Below are positions 8,653 through 20,329 of a stretch of 64,000 nucleotides of DNA, piece by piece (position 1 is the first letter of the stretch; every line of letters starts with the position of its first letter). The stretch comes from Thauera propionica (GTDB taxonomy: Bacteria; Pseudomonadota; Gammaproteobacteria; Burkholderiales; Rhodocyclaceae): the NCBI RefSeq assembly GCF_002245655.1, contig NZ_NOIH01000014.1, positions 62,001 to 126,000 on the forward strand. Direction: 5' to 3'. The notes beneath the pieces are model-generated. The model made no database searches. It had not been told where the DNA came from and was given only the letters and a program-made list of their open reading frames with translations. The translations under genes and the position numbers were made by a program.

Positions 8653-10539
8653 TCAGGCGTTGGCCGCCTCCACGGCGGCCGGCACCTCGTCGTCCTCGGC
8701 CGCCTCGCCCAGGAAACCGCCGCTCTGGCGCGCCCACAACCGGGCGTAGAGGCCGCCGCGCGCCAACAGGCTGCGGTGGTCGCCCTCCTCGACGATGCGC
8801 CCCTTGTCCATCACCACCAGGCGGTCCATCGCTGCGATCGTCGACAGGCGGTGCGCGATCGCGACCACGGTCTTGCCTTCCATCAGCCGGTACAGGCTGG
8901 CCTGGATCGCGGCCTCCACCTCGGAGTCGAGCGCACTGGTGGCCTCATCGAGCAGCAGGATGGGGGCATCCTTCAGCATCACGCGCGCGATCGCGATGCG
9001 CTGGCGCTGGCCACCGGACAGCTTCACGCCCCGCTCGCCGACATGGGCGTCGTAGCCGTGGCGCCCCTTGGGATCGGTCAGGCCAAGGATGAAGTCGTGC
9101 GCTTCGGCGCGCGTTGCCGCGGAAACCATGTCGGCGTCGTTCGCATCCGGCCGGCCGTAAAGGATGTTGTCGCGCACCGAGCGGTGCAGCAGCGAAGTGT
9201 CCTGCGTCACCATGCCGATCTGGGCGCGCAGGCTGTCCTGCGTCACTGTCGCGATGTCCTGGCCGTCGATCAGGATGCGCCCCTGTTCCAGGTCGTAGAA
9301 GCGCAGCAGCAGGTTCACCAGGGTCGACTTGCCTGCACCCGAACGGCCGACGACGCCGATCTTCTCGCCCGGCCGGATCGTCAGCGAAAAGTCGTCGATG
9401 ACGCGCTTCGCATCGGGTCCGGTGACGCCATAGGCGAATCCCAGGTGCTCGAAGCGGACCTCGCCGCGGCTGACCACCAGGGGCTTCGCATCCGGCCGGT
9501 CGACAACCGTATGCGGCCGCGACAGGGTGTTGATGCCGTCCTGCACCGTGCCGACATTCTCGAACAGCGAAGCCATCTCCCACATCACCCAGTGCGACAT
9601 GCCGTTGAGGCGCAGCGCCATAGCCGTGGCCGCCGCCACCGCGCCGACGCCGATCTCGCCGTGGCTCCACAGCCACAGCGCGACGCCGCCGGTGGACAGG
9701 ATCAGCAGCATCGACAGGCTGTGATTGACGATCTCGATGCTGCTGACAAGCCGCATCTGCGCATGCACGGTGTGCATGAACTCCTGCATCGCGCCGCGCG
9801 CGTAGCCCGCCTCGCGCCCCGCATGGGAGAACAGCTTGACGGTGGCGATGTTGGTGTAGGCGTCGGTAATGCGGCCAGTCATCAGCGAGCGCGCATCGGC
9901 CTGCGCCCGCGACACCTTCGACAGCCGCGGCACGAACCAGCGCAGCGAAGCGGCATACAGCGTGAGCCAGCCGAGGAAGGGGACGAGCATCCAAAGGTCG
10001 AAGCTCGCCACCACCGCAGTCAGCGTGACGAAGTAGATGACGACGAAGACCAGGATGTCGGTCATGATCAGGCAGGTGTCGCGCACCGCCAGCGCGGTCT
10101 GCATGACCTTCGCCGACACCCGGCCGGCGAACTCGTCCTGGTAGAAGCTCATGCTCTGGCCGAGCATCAGGCGGTGGAACTTCCAGCGCAGGCGCATCGG
10201 GAAGTTGCCGGCCAGCGCCTGGTGCTTGAGCATGGTCTGCACCGCCACCAGCGCGATGCTGCCGAGCACGATGGCCGCCAGCAGCAGCAGTTTGCCGCCC
10301 TCGTCGGCCCACAGCCGGGCCGGCTCCACCGCCGCCAGCCAGTCGACGACCTTGCCCAGCATGGCGAACAGCAGCGCCTCGAAGGCGCCGATGGTCGCGG
10401 TCAGCAGCATCATGCCGAGGATGAAGGGGCGCATGCCCTCGGTCCCGGCCCAAAGGAAGGCGAAGAAGCGCTTCGGCGCCGGCAGGGGCGGTGTGTCGGG
10501 ATAGGGGTCGACGCGGCGTTCGAACCAGTTGAACAGCAA
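8653..10539 (-). CDS. ABC exporter half-transporter (permease fused to ATPase)
   Basis: 628 residues. Six membrane helices lie in residues ~30-330, followed by a complete ATPase domain: Walker A GRSGAGKST, Q-loop VTQDTSLL, signature LSGGQRQRIAIARVM, Walker B ILLLDEATSALD and H-loop AHRLST. It should export a lipid, drug or peptide as a homodimer; the substrate is unknown. The start is TTG (10537-10539) with GGAG seven bases upstream. It converges with the HAD phosphatase gene, 13 bases apart. The intact motifs are a useful contrast to the decayed ones in the ABC protein at 6060-7826. Confidence 0.9.
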   Translation of the reverse strand: MLFNWFERRVDPYPDTPPLPAPKRFFAFLWAGTEGMRPFILGMMLLTATIGAFEALLFAMLGKVVDWLAAVEPARLWADEGGKLLLLAAIVLGSIALVAVQTMLKHQALAGNFPMRLRWKFHRLMLGQSMSFYQDEFAGRVSAKVMQTALAVRDTCLIMTDILVFVVIYFVTLTAVVASFDLWMLVPFLGWLTLYAASLRWFVPRLSKVSRAQADARSLMTGRITDAYTNIATVKLFSHAGREAGYARGAMQEFMHTVHAQMRLVSSIEIVNHSLSMLLILSTGGVALWLWSHGEIGVGAVAAATAMALRLNGMSHWVMWEMASLFENVGTVQDGINTLSRPHTVVDRPDAKPLVVSRGEVRFEHLGFAYGVTGPDAKRVIDDFSLTIRPGEKIGVVGRSGAGKSTLVNLLLRFYDLEQGRILIDGQDIATVTQDSLRAQIGMVTQDTSLLHRSVRDNILYGRPDANDADMVSAATRAEAHDFILGLTDPKGRHGYDAHVGERGVKLSGGQRQRIAIARVMLKDAPILLLDEATSALDSEVEAAIQASLYRLMEGKTVVAIAHRLSTIAAMDRLVVMDKGRIVEEGDHRSLLARGGLYARLWARQSGGFLGEAAEDDEVPAAVEAANA

Positions 10540-10623
10540 GGGAAGACTCCGAGTTGAAGCCGGACGACACGCCCGGGCAGGACATTGCGGGCTGTGACAG
10601 CGCGCTGCGAGCGAGAGTGCCCG

Positions 10624-10657
10624 CCCAAAACGAAATGCCCCGCACTTGGCGGGGCAT
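10624..10657 (-). terminator. intrinsic terminator of ahpF
   Basis: Perfect 9-bp stem ATGCCCCGC (10635-10643) / GCGGGGCAT (10649-10657) with a 5-nt loop. On the minus strand it is followed by TTCGTTTT. It lies 27 bases past the ahpF stop. Confidence 0.8.
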
Positions 10658-10683
10658 CCATTCTACGACAGCAAAAGCGCGGA

Positions 10684-12252
10684 TCAGGCCGGCGTGCTGG
10701 TGCGGATCAGGTGGTCGAAAGCCGACAGCGAGGCCTTGGCACCTTCCCCCATGGCGATGATGATCTGCTTGTACGGCACCGTGGTGCAGTCGCCGGCGGC
10801 GAACACGCCCGGCACCGAGGTCTGGCCCTTGGCATCGACGATGATCTCGCCGAAGCGGCTAAGCTCGAGCGTGCCCTTCAGGAAGTCGGTGTTGGGCAGC
10901 AGTCCGATCTGCACGAAGACGCCCTCGAGCTCTATGCGGTGCGTCTCGTCGGTCTTGCGGTCCTTGTACACCAGGCCATTGACCTTGTCGGAGCCCGTGA
11001 CTTCGGTGGTCTGCGCGCTCTTGATGACGGTGACGTTGGGCAGGCTGTAGAGCTTCTTCTGCAGCACCGCGTCCGCACGCAGGTCGTCGGCAAACTCGAG
11101 CAGCGTGACATGGGCCACCACACCGGCGAGGTCGATCGCGGCCTCGACACCGGAGTTGCCGCCGCCGATCACCGCAACGCGCTTGCCCTTGAACAGCGGG
11201 CCGTCGCAGTGGGGGCAGTAGGCCACGCCCTTGCCGCGGAATTCCTGCTCGCCGGGCACGTTCATCTCGCGCCAGCGCGCGCCGGTGGCGACGATGACGG
11301 TGCGCGACTTGAGCGTGGCGCCGTTTTCGAGCTGGACCTCAGCCAGCGTGGTGCCATCTTCGCTGCCCGGCACGACCTTGGCAACGCGCTGCAGGTTCAT
11401 CACGTCGACTTCGTATTCCTTGACGTGCTCTTCCAGGCTGGCGACCAGCTTCGGGCCCTCGGTGTACTTGACCGAGATGAAGTTCTCGATCGCCATCGTG
11501 TCCATGACCTGGCCGCCGAAGCGCTCGGCGACGATGCCGGTGCGAATGCCCTTGCGCGCCGCATAGATGGCCGCGGCCGCGCCGGCCGGTCCGCCACCGA
11601 CGACGAGCACGTCGAAGGCCGCCTGTTCCGACAGCTTCTTCGCATCGCGCGCCGCGGCGCCGGTGTCGACCTTGGCGAGGATCTCGCCCAGCTCCATGCG
11701 GCCCTGGCCGAATTCCTGGCCGTTGAGGTACACCGTCGGCACCGCCATGATCTGGCGCTCTTCCACTTCCTTCTGGAACAGCGCGCCATCGATCATCGTG
11801 TGACGGATGTTGGGGTTGAGGATCGCCATCAGGTTCAGCGCCTGCACCACGTCCGGGCAGTTGTGGCAGGACAGCGAGATGTAGGTCTCGAAGTTGAACT
11901 CGCCTTCGAGGTTCCTGATCTGCTCGATCACGTCCGCCTCGACCTTCGGCGGGTAGCCGGCCGACTGCAGCAGTGCGAGGATCAGCGAGGTGAATTCGTG
12001 GCCCATCGGCAGGCCGGCAAAGCGCACGCGACCATCGCCGCCCTTGGGGCCGACGGAGAACGAGGGCTTGCGCTCGTCGTCGTCACGGCGCTCGATCAGG
12101 GTGATGAGGCTGGACTGCTCGGCGACATCGCGCAGCAGTTCTTGCATCTCGTGCGACTTGGGACCATCGTCCAGCGACGCCACGATCTCGATCGGCTGCG
12201 TCACCCGCTCCAGGTAGGCTTTCAGTTGAGTCTTGATGTTGGCGTCAAGCAT
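10684..12252 (-). CDS. ahpF: alkyl hydroperoxide reductase subunit F
   Basis: 522 residues, the normal AhpF length. The N-terminal domain of two fused thioredoxin folds carries the CHNC redox site ([10 protein letters not shown]), and the thioredoxin-reductase-like part has FAD-binding [15 protein letters not shown], the second disulfide CPHC (AYCPHCDGP) and NADH-binding [10 protein letters not shown]. It passes electrons from NADH through these disulfides to AhpC, which reduces peroxides in the cytoplasm. Start at [10 protein letters not shown]. It lies 130 bases downstream of ahpC on the same strand, the common ahpCF order. Confidence 0.97.
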   Translation of the reverse strand: MLDANIKTQLKAYLERVTQPIEIVASLDDGPKSHEMQELLRDVAEQSSLITLIERRDDDERKPSFSVGPKGGDGRVRFAGLPMGHEFTSLILALLQSAGYPPKVEADVIEQIRNLEGEFNFETYISLSCHNCPDVVQALNLMAILNPNIRHTMIDGALFQKEVEERQIMAVPTVYLNGQEFGQGRMELGEILAKVDTGAAARDAKKLSEQAAFDVLVVGGGPAGAAAAIYAARKGIRTGIVAERFGGQVMDTMAIENFISVKYTEGPKLVASLEEHVKEYEVDVMNLQRVAKVVPGSEDGTTLAEVQLENGATLKSRTVIVATGARWREMNVPGEQEFRGKGVAYCPHCDGPLFKGKRVAVIGGGNSGVEAAIDLAGVVAHVTLLEFADDLRADAVLQKKLYSLPNVTVIKSAQTTEVTGSDKVNGLVYKDRKTDETHRIELEGVFVQIGLLPNTDFLKGTLELSRFGEIIVDAKGQTSVPGVFAAGDCTTVPYKQIIIAMGEGAKASLSAFDHLIRTSTPA

Positions 12253-12311
12253 GACGGGGCTTCCTTGGTTGTTTGTGCGACCGTCGAGGTTTCGGCGGTC
12301 CTCATACGACA

Positions 12312-12366
12312 CAGCCGGCGCGTGGCCGGCTGCGGAGCGTGCAGCCCGGGCCGGGTAGGCCCGGGC
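12312..12366 (-). promoter_or_regulatory. two GC-rich hairpins between ahpC and ahpF
   Basis: Two perfect stems lie in the intergenic gap: CAGCCGGC (12312-12319)/GCCGGCTG (12325-12332) and GCCCGGGCC (12344-12352)/GGCCCGGGC (12358-12366). Neither has a U-run. They could stabilise the ahpC transcript or attenuate ahpF expression, matching the usual excess of AhpC over AhpF. That role is inferred. Confidence 0.45.
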
Positions 12367-12382
12367 AATTGCAGCGACCTGC

Positions 12383-12946
12383 TTAGATCTTGCCGACCAG
12401 GTCGATCGACGGGGCCAGGGTCTTCTCGCCTTCCTTCCACTTGGCCGGGCAGACTTCGTTCGGGTGCGAAGCGACGTACTGGGCGGCCTTCAGCTTGCGG
12501 ACGGTCTCGGTGACGTCACGGGCGATGGCGTTGTCGTGCACTTCCATCGTCTTGATGACGCCTTCCGGGTCGATGACGAAGGTGCCGCGCAGGGCCAGGC
12601 CCGCTTCTTCGATATGCACGCCGAAGGCACGGGTCAGCTGGTGAGTCGGGTCGCCAACCAGAGGGAACTGGGCCTTGCCGACGGCCGGCGAGGTCTCGTG
12701 CCACACCTTGTGCGAGAAGTGGGTGTCGGTGGTGACGATGTACACCTCGGCACCGGCCTTCTGGAACTCGCCATAGTGCTCGGCCGCGTCCTCGATCTCG
12801 GTCGGGCAGTTGAAGGTGAAGGCGGCCGGCATGAAGATCAGGACGGACCACTTGCCCTTCAGATCGGCATCGGTCACTTCGATGAACTTGCCGTTCTTGT
12901 AGGCTTGGGCTTTGAACGGTTGAACCTGGGTGTTGATCAGCGACAT
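12383..12946 (-). CDS. ahpC: alkyl hydroperoxide reductase subunit C (peroxiredoxin)
   Basis: 187 residues, typical of AhpC. The peroxidatic Cys lies in [14 protein letters not shown] (about residue 46) and the resolving Cys near the C-terminus in NEVCPAKW. It reduces hydrogen peroxide and organic peroxides and is recharged by AhpF, encoded just downstream. A candidate OxyR site lies 84-120 bp upstream of its start. Confidence 0.98.
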   Translation of the reverse strand: MSLINTQVQPFKAQAYKNGKFIEVTDADLKGKWSVLIFMPAAFTFNCPTEIEDAAEHYGEFQKAGAEVYIVTTDTHFSHKVWHETSPAVGKAQFPLVGDPTHQLTRAFGVHIEEAGLALRGTFVIDPEGVIKTMEVHDNAIARDVTETVRKLKAAQYVASHPNEVCPAKWKEGEKTLAPSIDLVGKI

Positions 12947-13029
12947 CTGAAATCCTCCAGAAGGGTTGTTGGTACGGTGTGTCGAAACTCGATGGAGCGC
13001 AGTCTAGACCCCATCGCCGAATTGCTCTA

Positions 13030-13066
13030 ATTGATTATCGAGATCCGCTTGATTGCTTTAGCCTAT
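13030..13066 (-). promoter_or_regulatory. candidate OxyR binding site upstream of ahpC
   Basis: On the minus strand the four tetramers ATAG, CAAT, ATCT and CAAT are separated by exactly seven bases each, the layout of the OxyR site (ATAG-N7-CTAT-N7-ATAG-N7-CTAT). Twelve of 16 specified bases match. It lies 84-120 bp upstream of the ahpC start. OxyR control of ahpC is well known in proteobacteria; binding here is inferred. Confidence 0.55.
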
Positions 13067-13152
13067 AACCAAGCCGCCCGACGATGGCAAGCGCCTGCCG
13101 CGGAGCACGGCGCACGCCAACTTTAATTAAATGGGGGATGGATGACAGGAAA

Positions 13153-14049
13153 TCAAGTGCTCGCGAGGTGTCGACGCACCGAGATCGCGGCGCCCAGCCA
13201 GCCGAGGAAGGTGGCGAACAGCACGATGGCAAGCGCTGCGCGCCAGTCCGGCCCATTGAGCGTGAACACGGCGCCATAGGTTTCGGCCAGGCGCGCAACC
13301 GGCTGCGCCAGCACACGAACGCCCAGCCACACCGTACCGAGCGCAACCAGACCGCCCAGCGCGCCCTGCAGCCCGCCGAACCAGTAGAAGGGGCGGCGGA
13401 TGAAGGGATCGGTGGCGCCGAGCAGGCGGCTCACCTCGATCTCCTGGCGCTGAGTCAGGATCTGCAGGCGGATGGTGTTGAAGGTGACAATGACGAGCGC
13501 GAAGCCGAGCAGCCCCGCCAGCATCAGCACGGCCGAACGACCGAGCGCCAGCAACGCATGCAGACGCTTCACCCAGGCCGAGTCGAGTTGCACGTGCGCG
13601 ACCTTCGGCCAGGCGCGGATCTCGGTCGCCAGCTGCTCGAACACCTCGGGGTCTTCGCCACGCGGCGTCAGCACGAAGGCGTCCGGCAGCGGATTGTGTC
13701 CCAGGCCACCCAGCACGTCGCCCAGCCCACCCGCAGCGAGCTGCTTCAGCGCCTCGTCGCGCGGCACGTAGCGGTAGCTGGCCAGGGCCGGCAGTGCCTT
13801 CAGCCTTTGCTCGAGCGCCTCGGCATCGGCCTTCTGTGCCCCGGCGTCGAGAAAGACGCTGATCTCGGGCGTGCCCGACACGCCGCGCGCGAGCGAGGCG
13901 ACGTTGTCCAGCACCAGGTAGCCGCCCCCGGGCAGGGACAGCGCGATGCCGACCACCAGCGCCGACAGCACGGTCCCCACCGGCTGTCCGGCCAGGCGAC
14001 GCAGCGCATGCGCAATGGCGCGGAAATGGAGGTAGAACCAGTTGCTCAT
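13153..14049 (-). CDS. ftsX: cell-division ABC transporter permease FtsX
   Basis: 298 residues. A cytoplasmic N-terminus is followed by one membrane helix (about 25-45), a periplasmic domain of ~130 residues, and three more helices, as in FtsX. With FtsE it links divisome assembly to cell-wall hydrolase activation. The start overlaps the ftsE stop by four bases (ATGA), and the operon order ftsY-ftsE-ftsX matches E. coli. Confidence 0.93.
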   Translation of the reverse strand: MSNWFYLHFRAIAHALRRLAGQPVGTVLSALVVGIALSLPGGGYLVLDNVASLARGVSGTPEISVFLDAGAQKADAEALEQRLKALPALASYRYVPRDEALKQLAAGGLGDVLGGLGHNPLPDAFVLTPRGEDPEVFEQLATEIRAWPKVAHVQLDSAWVKRLHALLALGRSAVLMLAGLLGFALVIVTFNTIRLQILTQRQEIEVSRLLGATDPFIRRPFYWFGGLQGALGGLVALGTVWLGVRVLAQPVARLAETYGAVFTLNGPDWRAALAIVLFATFLGWLGAAISVRRHLAST

Positions 14050-14741
14050 GCCGCCTCCTCGTGCGCCAGGCGGCCGGTCGGGCGCGTGTCCTCGGTCAGC
14101 AGACCCTTCGCCAGCACCAGGCGGCGCGGGCGACTGGCGGCGAACAGCGAGGCGTCGTGGGTCGTGACCAGCACCGTCACGCCAGCCTCGTTGAACGAGC
14201 GGAACAGGCTGGCGATATCGGCCGCGTAGGCCGGGTCGAGGTGGGCGGTGGGCTCGTCGGCGATCAGGATCGAGGGCCGGTTGACGATCGCGCGAGCGAT
14301 CGCCACGCGCTGCTGCTCGCCGCCCGACAGGCCGGCGGGCATTTCCTTGCCGCGTCCTTCGAGCCCCACGCGCTCGAGCGCAGCCGCCACGCGGCGGGCG
14401 GCATCACGCGGCGGATGGCCAGTGATCACCAGCGGCAACATCACGTTGTCGAACACGCTGCGGTCGAACAGCAGGCGGCTCTCCTGCAGCACCAGGCCGA
14501 GGTTGCGCCGCAGGTAGGGGATCGCCGCCCTGGGCAGGTGCGAGACGTCCTGGCCATTGATCAGCACGCGCCCGGACGTCGGACGCTCGATGACCGGAAT
14601 CAGCTTCAGCAGCGTGCTCTTGCCCGCACCTGAATGACCGGACAGCACCACCAGTTCGCCGTGGCGGATCTCCAGGCTGACGCCGGCCAGCGCCGTGTAG
14701 CCGCCCGCATAGCGTTTGGCCACCTCGTCGAAGACGATCAT
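14046..14741 (-). CDS. ftsE: cell-division ATP-binding protein FtsE
   Basis: 231 residues. Walker A GHSGAGKST, signature LSGGEQQRVAIARAI and Walker B ILIADEPTAHLD are all intact. It is the ATPase partner of FtsX at the septum. The start MIVFDEVAKRY overlaps the end of ftsY by four bases; upstream in-frame sequence belongs to ftsY in another frame. Confidence 0.96.
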   Translation of the reverse strand: MIVFDEVAKRYAGGYTALAGVSLEIRHGELVVLSGHSGAGKSTLLKLIPVIERPTSGRVLINGQDVSHLPRAAIPYLRRNLGLVLQESRLLFDRSVFDNVMLPLVITGHPPRDAARRVAAALERVGLEGRGKEMPAGLSGGEQQRVAIARAIVNRPSILIADEPTAHLDPAYAADIASLFRSFNEAGVTVLVTTHDASLFAASRPRRLVLAKGLLTEDTRPTGRLAHEEAA

Positions 14742-15994
14742 GCGCGTTCGCCTGCTCCGTTCTTCACCGCTGCCGCACCGGGCTCGAACAGCGCATCGAC
14801 GAACTCGCGCGCCTTGAAGGGCTGCAGGTCGTCGATGCCCTCGCCCACGCCGATGAAGCGCAGCGGCTTGGGACACTGGCGCGCGATCGCCGCCAGCACG
14901 CCACCCTTGGCGGTGCCGTCAAGCTTGGTCACCACCAGGCCGGTCACCCCGATCGCCTTGTCGAAAGCCTTCACCTGCGCCAGTGCGTTCTGCCCGATGT
15001 TGGCGTCGAGCACCAGCAGCACCTCGTGCGGGCCGGAGGGGTCGGCCTTCGCGATCACACGCCGCACCTTGGCGATTTCTTCCATGAGGTGCAGCTGGGT
15101 CGGCAGGCGGCCGGCGGTGTCGGCCAGCACGATGTCGATGTTGCGCGCGCGCGCGGCGCTGATGGCGTCGAAGATCACCGCAGCGGCATCGCCGCCGTCC
15201 TGCGCGACCACGGTGACGTTGTTGCGCTCGCCCCAGGTCATCAGCTGCTCGCGCGCCGCCGCGCGGAAGGTATCACCCGCCGCCAGCAGCACGCTCTTGC
15301 CCTGGGCCTGGAAATACTTGGCGAGCTTGCCGATCGAGGTCGTCTTGCCCGAGCCGTTGACGCCCGCGATCATGATGATGAACGGCTGGTGGCTCGAAAT
15401 GTCCAGCGGCTGCTCCAGCGGCGCGATGATGCCGTTCAGTCCGTCGGCGAGCGCCTGCTGCAGCTGGTCGGCCGTCTCGAGGCGGTCGCGCTTCCAGCGC
15501 AGGCGCAGGTCGTCGATCAGGTGCTGGGTGGCCTCGACGCCGCAGTCGGCCATCAGCAGCGTCGACTCCAGCTCCTCGAGCAGGTCCTCGTCGATCTTGC
15601 GCAAGCCGAACAGGCTGGCGAGGCCGCCACCGAGTTGCTGGCGGGTTCGCGCCAGGCCCGCCTTCAGGCGATCGGTCCAGGAGCGCTTCGCCGGCGCCTC
15701 GGCCGTGGCGGGCGGGTTCGCGACGACGGGGGCCGCAGCCGGTACGGGCTCGCTCGGAGCGAGCGCCGGCAGAAGCTCTTCGACAGGGACGTCCACCGGC
15801 CGCGCCGGTACGGCATCCGCCACGGTCTCGACTGCAGGCTGCTCGACCGCCACCGCGGTCTCGGTGACCACGGTCGCGTCGACAGCCGGCGTGACGGCTT
15901 CGGTCGCCTGCGGCTCGACGATTTCTTCAGCCGATGGCTGGCCCGATTCGGCCTGCTCGTTCTTGCCGAACTTCTTCTTCAGGAAACCAAACAT
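14738..15994 (-). CDS. ftsY: signal recognition particle receptor FtsY
   Basis: 418 residues. The N-terminal ~110 are acidic, Ala/Pro/Val-rich and low-complexity, like the membrane-associating A domain. The NG domain follows, with GTPase motifs GVNGSGKTTSIGKLA, DTAGRLPTQ and TKLDGTAKGG. It docks SRP-ribosome complexes at the membrane. First gene of ftsY-ftsE-ftsX and divergent from the M16 peptidase pair. Confidence 0.97.
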   Translation of the reverse strand: MFGFLKKKFGKNEQAESGQPSAEEIVEPQATEAVTPAVDATVVTETAVAVEQPAVETVADAVPARPVDVPVEELLPALAPSEPVPAAAPVVANPPATAEAPAKRSWTDRLKAGLARTRQQLGGGLASLFGLRKIDEDLLEELESTLLMADCGVEATQHLIDDLRLRWKRDRLETADQLQQALADGLNGIIAPLEQPLDISSHQPFIIMIAGVNGSGKTTSIGKLAKYFQAQGKSVLLAAGDTFRAAAREQLMTWGERNNVTVVAQDGGDAAAVIFDAISAARARNIDIVLADTAGRLPTQLHLMEEIAKVRRVIAKADPSGPHEVLLVLDANIGQNALAQVKAFDKAIGVTGLVVTKLDGTAKGGVLAAIARQCPKPLRFIGVGEGIDDLQPFKAREFVDALFEPGAAAVKNGAGERA

Positions 15995-16156
15995 GAAACG
16001 CTCGAGTCAGAGGGGACGTTTCGCGTCGGCAAGGCCCCACGCCAGCCGTGGGCACCCGTCGCCGATCACGTTAAGATGCGGCTCCCCGTCCGACCGGCGC
16101 AATCGGCACCGACCCCCGCGGAGCGCCGCGAATTCTAACAGATGCAGGACATGTCC

Positions 16157-17527
16157 ATGTTTCTCCAGACGTTTGCCCGCGCCCTCCTTGTCGGCTGCGC
16201 GCTCGCCACCCCGCTGACCGCGCTCGCCAATCCCTACGAAACCACGCTGACCAATGGCATGAAGGTCATCGTCAAGGAAGATCGCCGCGCGCCATCCGTG
16301 GTGCATATGGTGTGGTATCGCAGCGGCGCGATGGACGAGCCCGAAGGGGTGTCGGGCGTCGCCCACGTGCTTGAGCACATGATGTTCAAGGGCACGAAGA
16401 ACGTCGGCCCGGGCGAGTTCAACAAGCGCGTCGCCGCGGTCGGCGGGCGTGACAATGCCTTCACCAGCAAGGATTACACCGCCTACTTCCAGCAGGTGCC
16501 GCCCGACCGCCTGACCGAGATGATGGCGCTCGAGGCCGATCGCATGCAGCACCTCGTGCTCGATGACGACGCTTTCCGGCGCGAGATCGAGGTAGTCAAG
16601 GAGGAGCGCCGCCTGCGCACCGACGATCAGCCACGCGCCCTGGTGTACGAGCAACTGATGGCCACCGCCTTCAAGGCCCATCCCTACCGCCGCCCCGTCA
16701 TTGGCTGGATGCCCGACCTCGAGACCATGCAGCCCGAGGACGCCCGCGAGTGGTACCGGCGCTGGTACACCCCGACCAACGCTTATCTGGTCGTCGTCGG
16801 CGACGTGGATCATCGCCGCGTGTTCCGCGATGCCGAACGCCATTACGGCCCGATTGCAGCCCGCACGCTGCCGGCGCGACGGATCACCGCCGAACCGCCG
16901 CAGCAAGGCCCGCGCCAGACGGTCGTGCGTGCGCCCGCCGAACTGCCCTACCTGACGCTCGCCTGGCACGTCCCGGCCCTGCGCAATCCCGCCACCGATC
17001 GTGACGCCTACGCGCTGCAGGTGCTGGCCGCGATCCTCGACGGCTATGACGGCGCGCGCCTGACCCGGCGCCTGGTCCGCGACAGCGGCATCGCCGTGTC
17101 GGCCGGCGCCGGCTACGACGGCAGCGGCCGCGGCCCCTCGCTGTTCTACCTCGATGGCGTCCCCGCACCGGGCCACACCACCGACGAACTCGAGGCGGCG
17201 CTGCGTGCCGAGCTGCAGCGCGTCCGCGACGAGGGCGTCAGCGAAGCCGAACTCTCCCGCGTCAAGACCCAGGCCGTCGCCAGCCGCGTGTACAAGCGCG
17301 ACTCGCTCATGGGCCAGGCGATGGAGATCGGCTACCTGGAAGCGGCCGGCCTGTCGTGGCGCGACGAGGAGCGCCTGCTCGAAGGCCTGCGCAGCGTGAC
17401 GGCTGATGAGGTGCGGTCCGTCGCCCAGCGCTACTTCGGCGACGACAGCCTCAGCGTCGCCCGCCTCGACCCGCTGCCGCTCGAGACCGCCCGCCCGCGC
17501 TCGCCCTTTGTCGGCGTGCGCCACTGA
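16157..17527 (+). CDS. M16-family zinc metallopeptidase (catalytic subunit), exported
   Basis: About 456 residues. A Sec signal peptide (MFLQTFARALLVGCALATPLTALA) precedes the mature protein. The inverted zinc motif HxxEH is present as HVLEH (about residues 70-74), and the third ligand is a Glu in EIEVVKEERR. Two earlier in-frame ATGs (16142, 16151) exist; 16157 is preferred because AGGA lies seven bases upstream and it gives a clean signal peptide. The following gene encodes a second M16 protein without the zinc motif, so the two probably form a periplasmic heterodimer like other bacterial M16B pairs. The substrate is unknown. Confidence 0.88.
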   Translation: MFLQTFARALLVGCALATPLTALANPYETTLTNGMKVIVKEDRRAPSVVHMVWYRSGAMDEPEGVSGVAHVLEHMMFKGTKNVGPGEFNKRVAAVGGRDNAFTSKDYTAYFQQVPPDRLTEMMALEADRMQHLVLDDDAFRREIEVVKEERRLRTDDQPRALVYEQLMATAFKAHPYRRPVIGWMPDLETMQPEDAREWYRRWYTPTNAYLVVVGDVDHRRVFRDAERHYGPIAARTLPARRITAEPPQQGPRQTVVRAPAELPYLTLAWHVPALRNPATDRDAYALQVLAAILDGYDGARLTRRLVRDSGIAVSAGAGYDGSGRGPSLFYLDGVPAPGHTTDELEAALRAELQRVRDEGVSEAELSRVKTQAVASRVYKRDSLMGQAMEIGYLEAAGLSWRDEERLLEGLRSVTADEVRSVAQRYFGDDSLSVARLDPLPLETARPRSPFVGVRH

Positions 17528-17558
17528 CCTTTCTGCGAACCGATCCGACCACCCCGCC

Positions 17559-20215
<2,657 letters not shown>

Positions 20216-20245
20216 CACCCGCCCGGCACGCCGGGCTGCAACAAG

Positions 20246-20286
20246 CACAAGGCCTTCCGCGGACATGCGCCGCGGAAGGCCTTGTG
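20246..20286. terminator. strong hairpin after fdx
   Basis: A perfect 16-bp stem, CACAAGGCCTTCCGCG (20246-20261) with its complement at 20271-20286, has a 9-nt loop. No T-run follows on either strand. It sits between the convergent fdx and dynamin-like genes, so it may end both transcripts. A smaller GC hairpin lies just before it at 20221-20236. Confidence 0.55.
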
Positions 20287-20329
20287 TCGTTAACTATTGG
20301 TGGCAGGCAGTGGAATCGGCCGCCCCCTT

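Noticed and set aside
8653-10557. Long plus-strand open frames opposite the ABC exporter and other genes
   Set aside because: They are antisense shadows typical of high-GC DNA with His/Arg/Gln-rich translations and no family resemblance.
20221-20236. REP-like GCCCGGC hairpin after fdx as a repeat family
   Set aside because: Only a single copy was noticed, and small GC hairpins are common at this base composition.
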